This document shows positions 45,479-55,161 of a DNA stretch of 64,000 bases, in pieces. Where the stretch lies: contig NZ_FMAR01000003.1 of NCBI RefSeq assembly GCF_900094705.1, positions 186,001 through 250,000 on the forward strand, given 5' to 3'. Below the pieces are notes generated by a model, which did no database searches, had not been told where the DNA came from, and saw only the letters and a list, made by a program, of their open reading frames with translations. The translations under genes and the position numbers were made by a program. Each line of letters opens with the position of its first letter. The first letter of the stretch is position 1. The DNA is from Chitinophaga costaii (GTDB lineage Bacteria; Bacteroidota; Bacteroidia; Chitinophagales; Chitinophagaceae).

Positions 45479-46996
45479 ATGCGTATGCTGTTACGTTTAT
45501 ATGGCTGGTTGCTGTTCTTTTTATGCGGTACCGCTGCCATGGCCCAGAAAGTCACCTACACCCAGCCCGAAAAGGATGATTATAAAACTACGGAGTTCGA
45601 AATTATTGGGAAGGTAGGTGGCCAGATCATGGTGTACAAAAGTGACCGGGGCGATTACGCGGTATCCATTTATGATAACAACCTGCAACCCGTGCAACGA
45701 ATTCCCCTGGACTTCCTGCCCAAAAAGTTGCTGAGCATGGACCTGGTTGCCTATTCAGACCGGGTGCTGTTTTTCTACCAGTTTCAGCGCAAGGATGCCG
45801 TGTTTTCCTTTTGCGCCACTATGCATGCCAATGGTAGTTTTGACCAGGCCCCCCTGTTGCTGGATTCTACCCGCATTGGCAACGTCACGGTGGAAAATAA
45901 GGTATACTCCGTACAGTTTTCCGAAGACAAGAGTAAGATACTGCTCTATAAAATTAACCAGGATCGCCAGAACGATAATATCTTTTACACCTTTTTATAC
46001 GATAGTTCTATGCTGCTGATCAACAACAGCCGCGTGTCTATGCCTATGGAGACGAAGAAACACTTCCTGGGAAATTTCAGCCTCTCCAACGAGGGTGATT
46101 TCATCTTCACCAAACTGGAACGTAGCAGCAACCGCGATGTGATGGTAGCCGGCCAGTTAGTCCAGAAGCAAGCTACCGTAGATTCTTTTGCATTATATCC
46201 CTTCGACCTGAAAGGACAATTAGTTGATGAGGTGAAAGTGAAATTGGATAATGTTGCCAAACGCGTGATCACCGCTGCCTTCTATTACAAACAAAAACGA
46301 GGTAACGTAGAAGGTCTTTACATTAATAAATTTGATTACGGTCAGCAACAACCTGTATATGAAAAATTTGCGGATTTTTCCCAGCAGTTGAAAGCTAGCG
46401 CCAAGGGCGATGCCAGTACGGCGGGTGCATTTAACGACTATTTTATCCGCCGCATTGTGAACCTGAAAAATGGTGGATTCCTGGTAACTGCCGAATGTTT
46501 TTACACCACGTCCCGCTACCAGCCCTACAACCGATGGAACTATCTGTACGGCCCTTATGGAGGCATGTACCCTTATTATTATTCTCCGTATTCCTCCATG
46601 TACAATCCCTGGTTCTACAATAATGGTCCCCAGGGCAATCGATTCCACAACGACAATGTAGCCGTACTTTCTTACGATGAGGAGGGCAACTTGCAGTGGA
46701 GTAATATTGTGAACAAGTCGCAATTCGACGACGGATCGGACATGTTCCTGAGTTATATTATGGTGAATGTGGGCAGTGAACTGCGTTTTCTCTTTAATGA
46801 GGCGGATCGCCGCAACTGGCTGGTTGCCGACAACAGTATTACCCCCGATGGGAAGATCAGTCGCCTGCCTACCCTGCGCAACCTGGATAAAGGTTACACC
46901 TGGATGCCTCGTTTTGGCAAGCAGATCGGGGCCCGTACTGTACTGATTCCCTGTGTGTACCGGAATTATATTTGCTTTGCAAAAATTGACTTTTAA
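45479..46996 (+). CDS. Secreted protein of unknown function
   Basis: A 505-residue protein with a signal peptide (MRMLLRLYGWLLFFLCGTAAMAQ). The remainder consists of repeated beta-strand pairs such as YAVSIYDNNLQPVQRIPLDF and GDFIFTKLERSSNRDVMVAG that suggest a beta-propeller-like body, with an aromatic, Tyr/Pro/Asn-rich insertion at about residues 345-395 (YGPYGGMYPYYYSPYSSMYNPW). No enzyme motif is visible. A membrane-protein gene follows after 15 bases and may be co-transcribed. Not a T9SS cargo: no sorting domain at the C-terminus. Confidence 0.8.
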   Translation: MRMLLRLYGWLLFFLCGTAAMAQKVTYTQPEKDDYKTTEFEIIGKVGGQIMVYKSDRGDYAVSIYDNNLQPVQRIPLDFLPKKLLSMDLVAYSDRVLFFYQFQRKDAVFSFCATMHANGSFDQAPLLLDSTRIGNVTVENKVYSVQFSEDKSKILLYKINQDRQNDNIFYTFLYDSSMLLINNSRVSMPMETKKHFLGNFSLSNEGDFIFTKLERSSNRDVMVAGQLVQKQATVDSFALYPFDLKGQLVDEVKVKLDNVAKRVITAAFYYKQKRGNVEGLYINKFDYGQQQPVYEKFADFSQQLKASAKGDASTAGAFNDYFIRRIVNLKNGGFLVTAECFYTTSRYQPYNRWNYLYGPYGGMYPYYYSPYSSMYNPWFYNNGPQGNRFHNDNVAVLSYDEEGNLQWSNIVNKSQFDDGSDMFLSYIMVNVGSELRFLFNEADRRNWLVADNSITPDGKISRLPTLRNLDKGYTWMPRFGKQIGARTVLIPCVYRNYICFAKIDF

Positions 46997-47011
46997 TTAC
47001 ACCTTTGCATT

Positions 47012-47989
47012 GTGATACGATTCTTCCGCTCCGGCAACCCGTTAACGGTACTGTTGCTATTAATCTATACGCTTGTAGTTAAATTCTTTTATCTCCTGCA
47101 CCCATCGACCTACCTGGCCGATGGGTCGGAAGGTTTTTTGTATGAACTGCTGGTAAAATGGATGCAGCAAGTGGTAGGCAACAGCCCTTATTTTTTTACC
47201 TGCCTTACCATTCTTATCCTACTGGTGCAGGCCCTGCTGTTTACCAAAATCATCAATCATCACCGCCTTTTTACCAAGCCTACCTACTTGCCAGCCATGA
47301 CCTACATGCTGTTCACCTCGTTACTGAACAGTTGGACGGTTTTTAGTCCGGTACTGCTGGTGAATTTGATCATGTTATGGGTGTTTTCCAGTCTTACAGA
47401 CTTGTACAGCCGCGCCTCCGTGCGCGATGTGGTATTTAATACTGGCTTTGCTATAGGGATTGCCAGTCTTATTTATTTTCCTTCCGTCATTTTTTTGCTA
47501 TTATTACTCATCAGTTTGCTAATCATGCGGGCCTTCCGGTTGGCGGAGTGGATACTGGGGCTGTTGGGGCTTATCTGCCCAATTTACCTGCTGGGTACCT
47601 ATCTGTTCCTGACAGATCGCCTACCCTTGCTTTTTAGAATTCCTAATATTGGGATTTCCAATCCATTTGTAAACGATTACAAAGTATGGGGGGCCGCCGT
47701 GGTGTGCCTGCTGTTCTTTGTGCTGGGGTGGCTGCTCCTGCAAGGGGCGTTAAAGAAAATGCTCATACAGGGGCGTAAGATCTGGAGTATGTCGCTTGTA
47801 TTTGTGGCGGTGGCGCTGCTGGTGCCATTTTTCGGACTGCATTTTTCGCCGGCATATTGGCTGCTGGCGGTATTGCCAATCTCTATGTTTGGGGGCAATG
47901 TATTCTGGAGCATCCGCAATGATACTATAGCCAATGCCGTTCATTTCCTGGTGCTGGCTTACGTACTGGTGATGCAGTTTTTTAGCTGA
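47012..47989 (+). CDS. Polytopic membrane protein, DUF6427-like
   Basis: A 325-residue integral membrane protein with about eight helices, starting at GTG 47012 (M-IRFFRSGNPLTVLLLLIY). The pattern IRFFRSGNP at the N-terminus and the LLISLLIMRAFRLAEWILGLLG block fit the DUF6427 family found in Bacteroidota, of unknown function. It overlaps no neighbour and follows the secreted protein gene; purQ starts 92 bases later. Confidence 0.75.
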   Translation: MIRFFRSGNPLTVLLLLIYTLVVKFFYLLHPSTYLADGSEGFLYELLVKWMQQVVGNSPYFFTCLTILILLVQALLFTKIINHHRLFTKPTYLPAMTYMLFTSLLNSWTVFSPVLLVNLIMLWVFSSLTDLYSRASVRDVVFNTGFAIGIASLIYFPSVIFLLLLLISLLIMRAFRLAEWILGLLGLICPIYLLGTYLFLTDRLPLLFRIPNIGISNPFVNDYKVWGAAVVCLLFFVLGWLLLQGALKKMLIQGRKIWSMSLVFVAVALLVPFFGLHFSPAYWLLAVLPISMFGGNVFWSIRNDTIANAVHFLVLAYVLVMQFFS

Positions 47990-48047
47990 GCCCATGGCCT
48001 TTTTGATAAATCTGCACTTATCCCTCGGGGAATTCCGGCATTTAGCC

Positions 48048-48055
48048 TAACTTTG
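48048..48055 (+). promoter_or_regulatory. Probable -7 box of purQ
   Basis: TAACTTTG fits TAnnTTTG and lies 26 bases before the ATG. No convincing -33 box. Confidence 0.45.
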
Positions 48056-48081
48056 GCACTTCTTTTTAAATACGACTGCAT

Positions 48082-48768
48082 ATGAAATTTGGGGTAGTTA
48101 CTTTCCCGGGATCGAATTGTGACCATGATATGATCGACGCCTTGCGCCACGATATGGGCCAGGAAGTAATAGAGTTATGGCATAAGGACAAAGACCTGAG
48201 TGCTTTCACGACGACAGACTGCATAGTACTCCCGGGCGGATTTTCCTACGGAGATTACCTGCGCTGTGGTGCCATTGCCCGTTTTAGCCCCATGATGCAG
48301 AGTGTTATAGATTTTGCCAACAAGGGCGGTCGTGTGCTGGGGGTATGTAATGGGTTCCAAATTTTATGTGAAGCAGGCCTGTTGCCGGGCGTACTACTTC
48401 AAAACCAGCGCCAGCAGTTTATCTGCAGAAATATTCACCTGAAAAGTGAGAATACAGCCACTCCCGTTACCCGTTTTCTGGCTGGCACCCCGTTGAAAAT
48501 TCCAATTGCCCATGGAGAAGGTCGTTATTATGCTGACGAGGCTACCCTGGACAGCCTGTTTGCCAACAACCAGGTGCTGTTTCGCTACTGCGACGAGTTT
48601 GGCAATATTCACGAAGACCATAATTATAATGGTGCTGCCCGCAACATTGCCGGCATTACTAATAAAGATAAAAACGTATTTGGCATGATGCCGCACCCCG
48701 AACGCGCTACCAACCGGGAACTGCTCAATACAGATGGACAGCTCATTTTCCAGGGACTGATCGGGTAA
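48082..48768 (+). CDS. purQ: Phosphoribosylformylglycinamidine synthase subunit PurQ
   Basis: A 228-residue glutaminase subunit. Class I amidotransferase marks: VLPGGFSYGDYLRCGAIA, the nucleophile in VLGVCNGFQILCEAGLLPG (Cys), and HPERATN with the catalytic His and Glu. It supplies ammonia to PurL, whose gene is not in the window; purine synthesis is also represented by purA. A strong terminator follows. Confidence 0.95.
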   Translation: MKFGVVTFPGSNCDHDMIDALRHDMGQEVIELWHKDKDLSAFTTTDCIVLPGGFSYGDYLRCGAIARFSPMMQSVIDFANKGGRVLGVCNGFQILCEAGLLPGVLLQNQRQQFICRNIHLKSENTATPVTRFLAGTPLKIPIAHGEGRYYADEATLDSLFANNQVLFRYCDEFGNIHEDHNYNGAARNIAGITNKDKNVFGMMPHPERATNRELLNTDGQLIFQGLIG

Positions 48769-48790
48769 TAGGAAAAAACATTCTATAGCA

Positions 48791-48845
48791 GGTCTTAAGC
48801 TCCAGATGTCCGGCAAGCAGGAAATCTGGAGCTTAAGACCTTTTT
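48791..48845 (+). terminator. Intrinsic terminator after purQ
   Basis: Arms GGTCTTAAGCTCCAGAT and ATCTGGAGCTTAAGACC (17 bp) and five T residues. Confidence 0.93.
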
Positions 48846-49063
48846 ATGCCCAGTGGCCCTGAAACCCTGTGTGCGTACGCCTTTACCCTTATTTTTAACA
48901 ATTTTATATCATGGAATAGGTATAATATTGTGCCAGTACTTTTTTATTAACTACAACTGTTCATCGCTTAAAATAGCCACTTAACCATTTGTTACGCGTT
49001 GCAAGGCTAAATGGTTTATTTTTAGGTGAATTTTTTAAGCCAACCAAACCAAGAATTCAGATC

Positions 49064-49519
49064 ATGAAAAAACTTTTGATGATGCTCAGCCTGTTTGCCC
49101 TGCCTTTGCTGGTGAGCGCACAGATCGAAAATCCTGTAAAGTGGAATTTCTCGTCCAAGAAAATTAATGAAACGACCTATGAACTGCACATGACCGCTAC
49201 CATTGATGCCGGTTGGCACCTGTACGCGCAGGAAGCAGGTGAGGGTCCGGTGGCCACCTCTTTTAAGATCAATAAGAATCCTTTGATCGCTACGAATGGC
49301 AAGATTGCAGAAGTGGGCAAACTAACGAAAGCATTCGACAAGAACTTTAACTCAGAACTGAAATACTATGCCGATAAGGTAGACTTTGTGCAGACCGTAT
49401 CCGTGAAAGGGAAGGCGCAGACTAAAGTAAAAGGCAGTGTAGAATTTATGACCTGCGATGATCATCAGTGCCTGCCTCCCAAAGAACTTGAATTTACAAT
49501 TGCCGTAGGCGGTAAATAA
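49064..49519 (+). CDS. Stand-alone DsbD alpha-domain-like secreted protein
   Basis: A 151-residue protein with a signal peptide (MKKLLMMLSLFALPLLVSAQ) followed by one domain resembling the N-terminal domain of DsbD (PVKWNFSSKKINETTYELHMTATIDAGWHLYAQ). Two cysteines in MTCDDHQCLPP near the C-terminus match the redox pair of that domain. It precedes a DsbD-like gene in the same direction by 92 bases. Proposed role: periplasmic thiol carrier receiving electrons from the transmembrane reductase; that is inference. The ATG at 49064 gives the signal peptide; an upstream in-frame TTG at 48989 does not. Confidence 0.85.
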   Translation: MKKLLMMLSLFALPLLVSAQIENPVKWNFSSKKINETTYELHMTATIDAGWHLYAQEAGEGPVATSFKINKNPLIATNGKIAEVGKLTKAFDKNFNSELKYYADKVDFVQTVSVKGKAQTKVKGSVEFMTCDDHQCLPPKELEFTIAVGGK

Positions 49520-49611
49520 TCGTGACCATTACCAACATATAATAGTTCAAACGAGTTCTGTAAAGGACTCGTTTGTTGTTTTTTTTACCAACCGACCAAG
49601 TAAAATCAACT

Positions 49612-51579
49612 ATGAAATATTTATACGCTTTGCTCGCGTGGGCTATGGTGGCTGCTTTACCGGCCAGGGCCCAGGACGCTTCGGAAAAAGCAGTGAGCTG
49701 GCAATATAGCGCCGAGAAAAAGGATGCAGGAACGTTTTTGTTGCACGCAAAAGGAACAATTGAGGATGGTTGGATTCTTTTTTCTACTACAATGCCCGAC
49801 ACATCGGTGAACAGTCGCTTGGTAGTTAATACAAAAGGCGCTACCATTACAGGTATTCAGGAAGAGGGTAAGCTGGAAAGCCGCCATGATTCCGTACTGG
49901 ATGCGGAGGTGCGTTATTTTGAACATAGCGTGGAACTGGTGGCTACTGTTAAGGCCAACGATAGCAGCACGGTTCTGAAAGGTAGTGTGCAATACATGGT
50001 GATGAAAGGTGCAGAAGTATCTTCCGTGATCGACAATGCTTTCGTAGCCACCGTGGCTGGTGGAGGTGCTGCCACTGCGGCAGACGATACTTCCAATAAA
50101 TCGCTATGGTGGATATTTCTCGCCTGCTTTGGCGGAGGCTTTCTTGCATTACTTACCCCTTGTGTATATTCCTTGATCCCAATTACGGTGGGCTTCTTCA
50201 CCAAGCGCAGTCCTACCCGTGCCATCGGTATCCGCAATGCGTTTTTCTATTCTATTTCTATCATTGTTATTTATACTTTCCTGGGCTTTTTAATCACCCG
50301 CATCTTTGGTCCGGGGGCGTTAAATGCTTTGTCCAGTAATGCGATGGCTAACTTAATTTTCTTTGCCATTTTTCTGCTGTTTGGTATTTCCTTCCTGGGC
50401 GCTTTTGAACTCACGTTGCCAGGTTCTTGGTCTAACGCGGCAGATTCTAAAGCCAGTGCGGGTAATTTTGGCGGTATTTTCTTCATGGCACTCACGCTCG
50501 CCATTGTGTCTTTTTCCTGTACCGGCCCAATTATTGGCAACTTGCTGGTATTGGCTAGTAAAGGTGGCGTAATAGGCCCGTTGGTAGGTATGTTTGGCTT
50601 TTCACTCGCACTGGCTATTCCCTTTTCCCTGTTTGCATTGTTTCCCAGCATGCTGAATAAATTGGGTAAATCCGGCGGTTGGCTGAACGCAGTGAAAGTG
50701 GTACTTGGATTGCTGGAACTGGCATTGGCGCTGAAATTCTTCTCCAATGCGGACATGGCCTATCACTGGCACCTCTTGGATCGCGAAGTATTCCTTTCGC
50801 TTTGGATTGTGTTGTTTTCCATCACTGGGTTTTACTTGTTGGGTAAGATCAAATTTTCGCACGATAGCGACCTGCCTTACGTTTCTATTCCCCGGCTGTT
50901 TTTTGCCATTGTTACGTTTACCTTCGTGGTATACATGGTGCCGGGTCTGTGGGGTGCGCCGCTGAAAGGTATCAGCGGGTTCCTGCCACACGAAGGCTCC
51001 CAGGATTTTAACCTGCACCGCGAGTTGACCAACCTTACCGCAAAAATTGGAAGCGGTGGCGGAACGGCTGTTAGCGACAATACAATTAAACCTAAAAAAT
51101 ACACTGACATACTGGAATCTGAAATACCTGGTGTAGAAACCCTGTTCTTCGATTACCAGGAAGCCATTGCGGCCTCCAAGGCTGCACACAAACCGCTGAT
51201 GCTGGATTTTACCGGTCATAGTTGCGTAAACTGCCGCAAATTTGAAAAGTCTGTATTATCTGATCCGCAGGTAATGAAAGTGCTGCATGATGATTTCATC
51301 GTGGCGTCTTTGTACACTGACGAAAAAACGGAATTGCCTGAGAGCGAACAATACGTGTCTAAATTGGATGGTACGAATGTGAAAAATGTAGGCCAGTCTA
51401 ATGCCGATTTTGAAGCGGTACATTTTAACCGTAATTCACAGCCTTACTATATTCCGGTGGATGGAGAAGGTAGCCCGCTGGTTAGCGCCGGTTACGGTTA
51501 CGATCCGAAAGAAAACGTAGCGGCTTTTCTGGCTTACCTGGAAAGCGCCAAAGCAGAATACAAGAAGAGAGGTAAATAA
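49612..51579 (+). CDS. DsbD-like transmembrane thiol:disulfide reductase
   Basis: A 655-residue protein. After a signal peptide comes an alpha-like domain (residues about 25-140), then eight predicted helices with two conserved membrane cysteines (LTPCVYSLIPITVGFF and SFSCTGPIIGNLL), and a C-terminal thioredoxin-like domain with CVNC in FTGHSCVNCRKFEKS. DsbD moves electrons from cytoplasmic thioredoxin to periplasmic proteins. The alpha-like domain aligns with the preceding protein, but its two cysteine positions read Met and Val. The ATG at 49612 (MKYLYALLAWAMV) gives the signal peptide. Confidence 0.92.
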   Translation: MKYLYALLAWAMVAALPARAQDASEKAVSWQYSAEKKDAGTFLLHAKGTIEDGWILFSTTMPDTSVNSRLVVNTKGATITGIQEEGKLESRHDSVLDAEVRYFEHSVELVATVKANDSSTVLKGSVQYMVMKGAEVSSVIDNAFVATVAGGGAATAADDTSNKSLWWIFLACFGGGFLALLTPCVYSLIPITVGFFTKRSPTRAIGIRNAFFYSISIIVIYTFLGFLITRIFGPGALNALSSNAMANLIFFAIFLLFGISFLGAFELTLPGSWSNAADSKASAGNFGGIFFMALTLAIVSFSCTGPIIGNLLVLASKGGVIGPLVGMFGFSLALAIPFSLFALFPSMLNKLGKSGGWLNAVKVVLGLLELALALKFFSNADMAYHWHLLDREVFLSLWIVLFSITGFYLLGKIKFSHDSDLPYVSIPRLFFAIVTFTFVVYMVPGLWGAPLKGISGFLPHEGSQDFNLHRELTNLTAKIGSGGGTAVSDNTIKPKKYTDILESEIPGVETLFFDYQEAIAASKAAHKPLMLDFTGHSCVNCRKFEKSVLSDPQVMKVLHDDFIVASLYTDEKTELPESEQYVSKLDGTNVKNVGQSNADFEAVHFNRNSQPYYIPVDGEGSPLVSAGYGYDPKENVAAFLAYLESAKAEYKKRGK

Positions 51580-51597
51580 TCCTTCTGTTTATAAAAG

Positions 51598-51638
51598 AAA
51601 ACGGCTGCCTTCATCATCTGAAAGCAGCCGTTTTTTTT
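51598..51638. terminator. Bidirectional terminator between dsbD-like gene and hisS
   Basis: Stem AAAACGGCTGC / GCAGCCGTTTT flanked by T- and A-rich ends; usable from both sides of these converging genes. Confidence 0.9.
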
Positions 51639-51652
51639 ATGAATGCGCTTTA

Positions 51653-53035
51653 TTATTCAAAAGCAAAAAGCTCAAAATCCTCGAGTGTCACAGTTTGCTG
51701 CTCGCGGGTATTCAAATTTTTGATGCTCACTTTATTTTCCGCCAGCTCACTGTCTCCCAGGATCACGATGTAAGGAATGCTGCGTTTATCGGCGTACTTC
51801 AGTTGTTTGTCCATCTTGGATGCTTCATGGAAAAGCTCTGCCGGGATGCCTTTGCGGCGTAACTGCATCATCAGTGGGAAGGCCGTTTGAATGCTGGCTT
51901 CGCCCAGGTGCAAGAACAATACCTTGGTAGACTGTTGAGCCGCTTCAGGAAATAAGACTAACTGTTCCAGTACATCATAAATACGGTCTACCCCAAAAGA
52001 AATACCAACGCCGGAAATGCCCGGTAATCCAAACAAACCGGTAAGATCGTCATAACGTCCGCCGCCGCCAATACTGCCAATGGCCACGGAAGCTGGGGCT
52101 TTCACCTCTATGATCATACCAGTGTAATAATTCAAACCGCGCGCCAGGGTAACATCGAGAATGGGTGTGCTGCTAAACTTCGCCAGGCCGGCATTCAACA
52201 CAAAACTTATTTCTTCAATGCCTTTCATTCCGGTTGGTGAATTTTTCAGCAATGCAGACAGTTGTGCTAATTTTTCCGAATTGCTACCATCGATATGCAA
52301 AAAGTTTTCGATCACGTTAATCTCTGTTTCTCCGAGGCCGCGCTGTTGCAATTCCTCTTTCACTTTAGCGATCCCAATTTTATCCAGTTTGTCAATGGCC
52401 ACTGTAATATCGGTGAGCAGATCGGGGCGGCCAGCTATTTCGGCCAGCCCGCTTAATATCTTGCGGTTGTTCACACGCAGCTCATGGCCATGAAGGCCTA
52501 GCTTTTCAAACACGGTATCGTATATCAGCAGCAGTTCTATTTCATTGAGCAGGGAATTGCTGCCCACCACATCAGCATCACATTGGTAGAATTCGCGGTA
52601 GCGGCCTCTTTGCGGCTTATCTGCCCGCCATACCGGTTGCATCTGGTAGCGTTTAAAAGGCATGGCCAGCTCGTTTTGGTTCATAGCTACAAAGCGGGCA
52701 AACGGAATGGTGAGATCATAGCGAAGTGCCTTTTCGGAAAACAGCCGTACACTGCGGGTGAGGGGGGTATTTTCTTGTATGCTTGCAGCAATGGGGGTGG
52801 CGGCCTTATTTAGCGTTTCGCCATTGTTTAATATTTTAAACATTAGCTGGTCTCCTTCATCGCCATACTTGCCGGTTAGGGTGTCCAGTTGCTCCATTGC
52901 GGGGGTTTCCAGTGGCTGAAACCCAAACACCTGGAAAGTTTCCCGGATGGTTTGCATAATATAATTCCGTTTCCGCATGACTTGCGGGCCAAAATCACGG
53001 GTGCCTTGCGGGATAGAAGGTTTAATTTTTGCCAT
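51653..53035 (-). CDS. hisS: Histidyl-tRNA synthetase
   Basis: A 460-residue class II synthetase. Motifs: PSIPQGTRDFGP at the start, motif 2-like RYQMQPVWRADKPQRGRYREF, and the histidine-specific ARGLNYYTGMI; motif 3 is IGSIGGGGRYDDL followed by GISFGVDRI. A C-terminal anticodon-binding domain follows (residues about 370-460). It is followed on the same strand by nothing; the phosphatase gene lies upstream by 26 bases and may share a transcript. Confidence 0.95.
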   Translation of the reverse strand: MAKIKPSIPQGTRDFGPQVMRKRNYIMQTIRETFQVFGFQPLETPAMEQLDTLTGKYGDEGDQLMFKILNNGETLNKAATPIAASIQENTPLTRSVRLFSEKALRYDLTIPFARFVAMNQNELAMPFKRYQMQPVWRADKPQRGRYREFYQCDADVVGSNSLLNEIELLLIYDTVFEKLGLHGHELRVNNRKILSGLAEIAGRPDLLTDITVAIDKLDKIGIAKVKEELQQRGLGETEINVIENFLHIDGSNSEKLAQLSALLKNSPTGMKGIEEISFVLNAGLAKFSSTPILDVTLARGLNYYTGMIIEVKAPASVAIGSIGGGGRYDDLTGLFGLPGISGVGISFGVDRIYDVLEQLVLFPEAAQQSTKVLFLHLGEASIQTAFPLMMQLRRKGIPAELFHEASKMDKQLKYADKRSIPYIVILGDSELAENKVSIKNLNTREQQTVTLEDFELFAFE

Positions 53036-53061
53036 TTATTCGTCGTTAGTCTTTAGTAAAA

Positions 53062-53505
53062 TTAGTGTTGCAGTGCTGTGCGTACTATCTTTTCGCAGGC
53101 GGTGTATATCAATTCATACACCGGTTCAAAAAGCGCATCATCGTACCAGGGATCGGGTACTGGTTGTCCATTGTCCAGTAGCAATTGCACCTTCGCTTCA
53201 TCGGCTGGGGTGCGGGCGTGGCGCAGGATGTTGCGGTAATTATCTTGGTCCATGGCATAAATGCGGTGAAAGCGCTGGAAATCCTGGGCGTTAAACTGGC
53301 GTCCGCGCAGGCCGGAGATATCAATGCCGTGCAGGCGGGCCACTTTCACCGAGCGGGGATCTGGCGGGTCGCCCACGTGCCAGTTGCCGGTACCTGCGCT
53401 ATCAATCTCCCAGGGCAGTTTTTCCTGGAGAGCCAGGTGTCTTAAAATGCCCTCTGCCAGTGGTGACCGGCAGATATTACCCAGGCATACCATCAGTATC
53501 TTCAT
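53062..53505 (-). CDS. Low-molecular-weight protein-tyrosine phosphatase
   Basis: A 147-residue protein with the P-loop VCLGNICRSP (Cys-x5-Arg) and the general-acid Asp in VPDPWYDDA. Members dephosphorylate tyrosine, often in polysaccharide synthesis; an arsenate reductase role is unlikely because the residues fit the phosphatase class. It is directly upstream of hisS. The first ATG is used. Confidence 0.92.
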   Translation of the reverse strand: MKILMVCLGNICRSPLAEGILRHLALQEKLPWEIDSAGTGNWHVGDPPDPRSVKVARLHGIDISGLRGRQFNAQDFQRFHRIYAMDQDNYRNILRHARTPADEAKVQLLLDNGQPVPDPWYDDALFEPVYELIYTACEKIVRTALQH

Positions 53506-53917
53506 ACATATTACGGTTTAAAACCGGCCTTTTGGCCATTGTTTTCCAGATTTTTGCCTGCTTTGCCCGCCACCATTTAGCATGGGTCGCAACAGGGTAA
53601 AAAGCGGTTTGGTTGCCGCTAAATACTCCCCATACGTGCGGGTTGCCGGGGGGCGGAAACAAATTTTTTCCCGCCGCAAACCTACAAGAATTTTACCTTA
53701 TCTTGCCAGCCTTTGTGGAAAACAGGAGCCACCGCATCCTATATAAAAACAAGGAGAAAAGGCTTGTTTTTAATATTTTCCCGTTTATCAATACAGCAAT
53801 TTTAGGAAACAATATTAGCTGAACCAGCGCCAGTAGGGCGGTTTCTTTAACAAGTCTTTAATAATTGTTTCCGCGTATTGGAAAACTTTTTTTTGTATAA
53901 TTGTAATTCACTAACAT
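53506..53917. other. Intergenic region, 412 bases
   Basis: It separates the phosphatase gene from the membrane-protein gene. No gene is seen; short open frames lack family resemblance. AT-rich sequence just upstream of 53918 should hold the promoter of the rightward unit, but no clean TTG...TAnnTTTG match was found. Confidence 0.4.
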
Positions 53918-54154
53918 ATGCAACAGGATCAAACTGGGCCGGATCGTCGTCAGCGCAGTGTAAACTACAGGGCATTGGGCCAGATCGTGAGAGGTTTACT
54001 ATTTGTATTTGTAGGATTGTTTATTTTATATGGGGAAAGAATGGGCATTACGCTGAGAGCGGCACCCACTGTGAAGTATATTTTCGGCGTACTGGCAATC
54101 ATTTACGGAGTTTTCAGGTTAAGCCAGGGCGTTTGGAATGTGATCAAAAAATAG
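53918..54154 (+). CDS. Small membrane protein with two helices
   Basis: A 78-residue protein. The first 24 residues are polar (MQQDQTGPDRRQRSVNYRAL), then two helices: about 27-43 (GLLFVFVGLFILYG) and 56-73 (YIFGVLAIIYGVFRLSQG). It precedes a PstS-like lipoprotein gene by 28 bases and probably forms one transcript. Function not known. Confidence 0.85.
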   Translation: MQQDQTGPDRRQRSVNYRALGQIVRGLLFVFVGLFILYGERMGITLRAAPTVKYIFGVLAIIYGVFRLSQGVWNVIKK

Positions 54155-54182
54155 CAGGCCATACACATAAAAGATAGTAGTT

Positions 54183-55094
54183 ATGATACAGCAGTTAAAA
54201 TTCGTTGCAATAGCCCTTGGCATGACCAGCATTTTGGCGGCCTGCCATTCAGGAAATAATGACAATGCATTTACCGATACGGAAACCTCGGGCACCATTC
54301 ACATTTCGGTGGATGAAACCTATAAGCCATTGATCGATTCCGAGATCAGCGTTTTTCAATCGTTATATCCGAAGGCACATATTATTCCAGACTACAAACC
54401 GGAAATGGATTGTTTTTCAGATTTGCTGGAAGACAGTACGCGGATGATCATCGTTACCCGCGATCTGAGTACTAAAGAAAAACAGTTTATTAAGGATCAG
54501 AAAGCGCATATTGTACCTAGCAGCATGCGTATAGCCTGGGACGCAGTAGCACTGGTAGTAAACAAATCGGCCAAGGATTCCGTGTTTACGATGGACCAGT
54601 TAAAAGATATTATGATTGGTAAGGATTCCAGTTGGCAGTTGGTATTTGATAATGAAAAATCCAGTACCGTTCGCTATATTCGCGACTCCATCAATAAGGG
54701 AAAGCCTATTCCTGCCACCGCCATGGCGGCCAAGACTAATCCGGAAGTGATCGATTATGTAGTAAAAAACAAGAAAGCCATGGGGCTGATCGGTGTAAGC
54801 TGGATCTCTGATACGGCGGATTCTACTTCTATCGATTTTACCAATCGCATAAATGTGGTAAAGCTGCGCGCTGATGGTTTCTCTGAATATGTACAACCTT
54901 ACCAGCTGTACATCGGCACGGGCGCCTATCCGCTAAAACGCAGCATTTGGTTTTGTTTAAAAGAACCTCACCAGGGCTTAGGCACGGGATTTGCCAGCTT
55001 CCTCGGCAGCCAGGAAGGACAGTTACTAATAGGACGTTTCAAATTATACCCTGCGCTACTGAATATCGTATTCCGCCAGGCTAACCTGAAATAG
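54183..55094 (+). CDS. PstS-like substrate-binding lipoprotein
   Basis: A 303-residue protein with a lipobox ILAAC (Cys21) after a signal peptide. The remainder has the periplasmic-binding-protein fold of PstS-like solute binders: GTIHISVDETYKPLIDSEI, ARMIIVTRDLSTKEKQF-like block, DAVALVVNKSAKDSVFTMDQLKDIMIG, and GYWLYIGTGAYPL-like end. No PstA, PstB or PstC is encoded nearby; in Bacteroidota such proteins are often found with ExbB/ExbD/TonB and TPR genes rather than phosphate transport. Ligand unknown. Confidence 0.82.
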   Translation: MIQQLKFVAIALGMTSILAACHSGNNDNAFTDTETSGTIHISVDETYKPLIDSEISVFQSLYPKAHIIPDYKPEMDCFSDLLEDSTRMIIVTRDLSTKEKQFIKDQKAHIVPSSMRIAWDAVALVVNKSAKDSVFTMDQLKDIMIGKDSSWQLVFDNEKSSTVRYIRDSINKGKPIPATAMAAKTNPEVIDYVVKNKKAMGLIGVSWISDTADSTSIDFTNRINVVKLRADGFSEYVQPYQLYIGTGAYPLKRSIWFCLKEPHQGLGTGFASFLGSQEGQLLIGRFKLYPALLNIVFRQANLK

Positions 55095-55161
55095 CCGCCT
55101 ACATTCAATGTACACTTAGTTAAAAAACTAACACAACTAAATACTAAAACCCGGATTGCTC

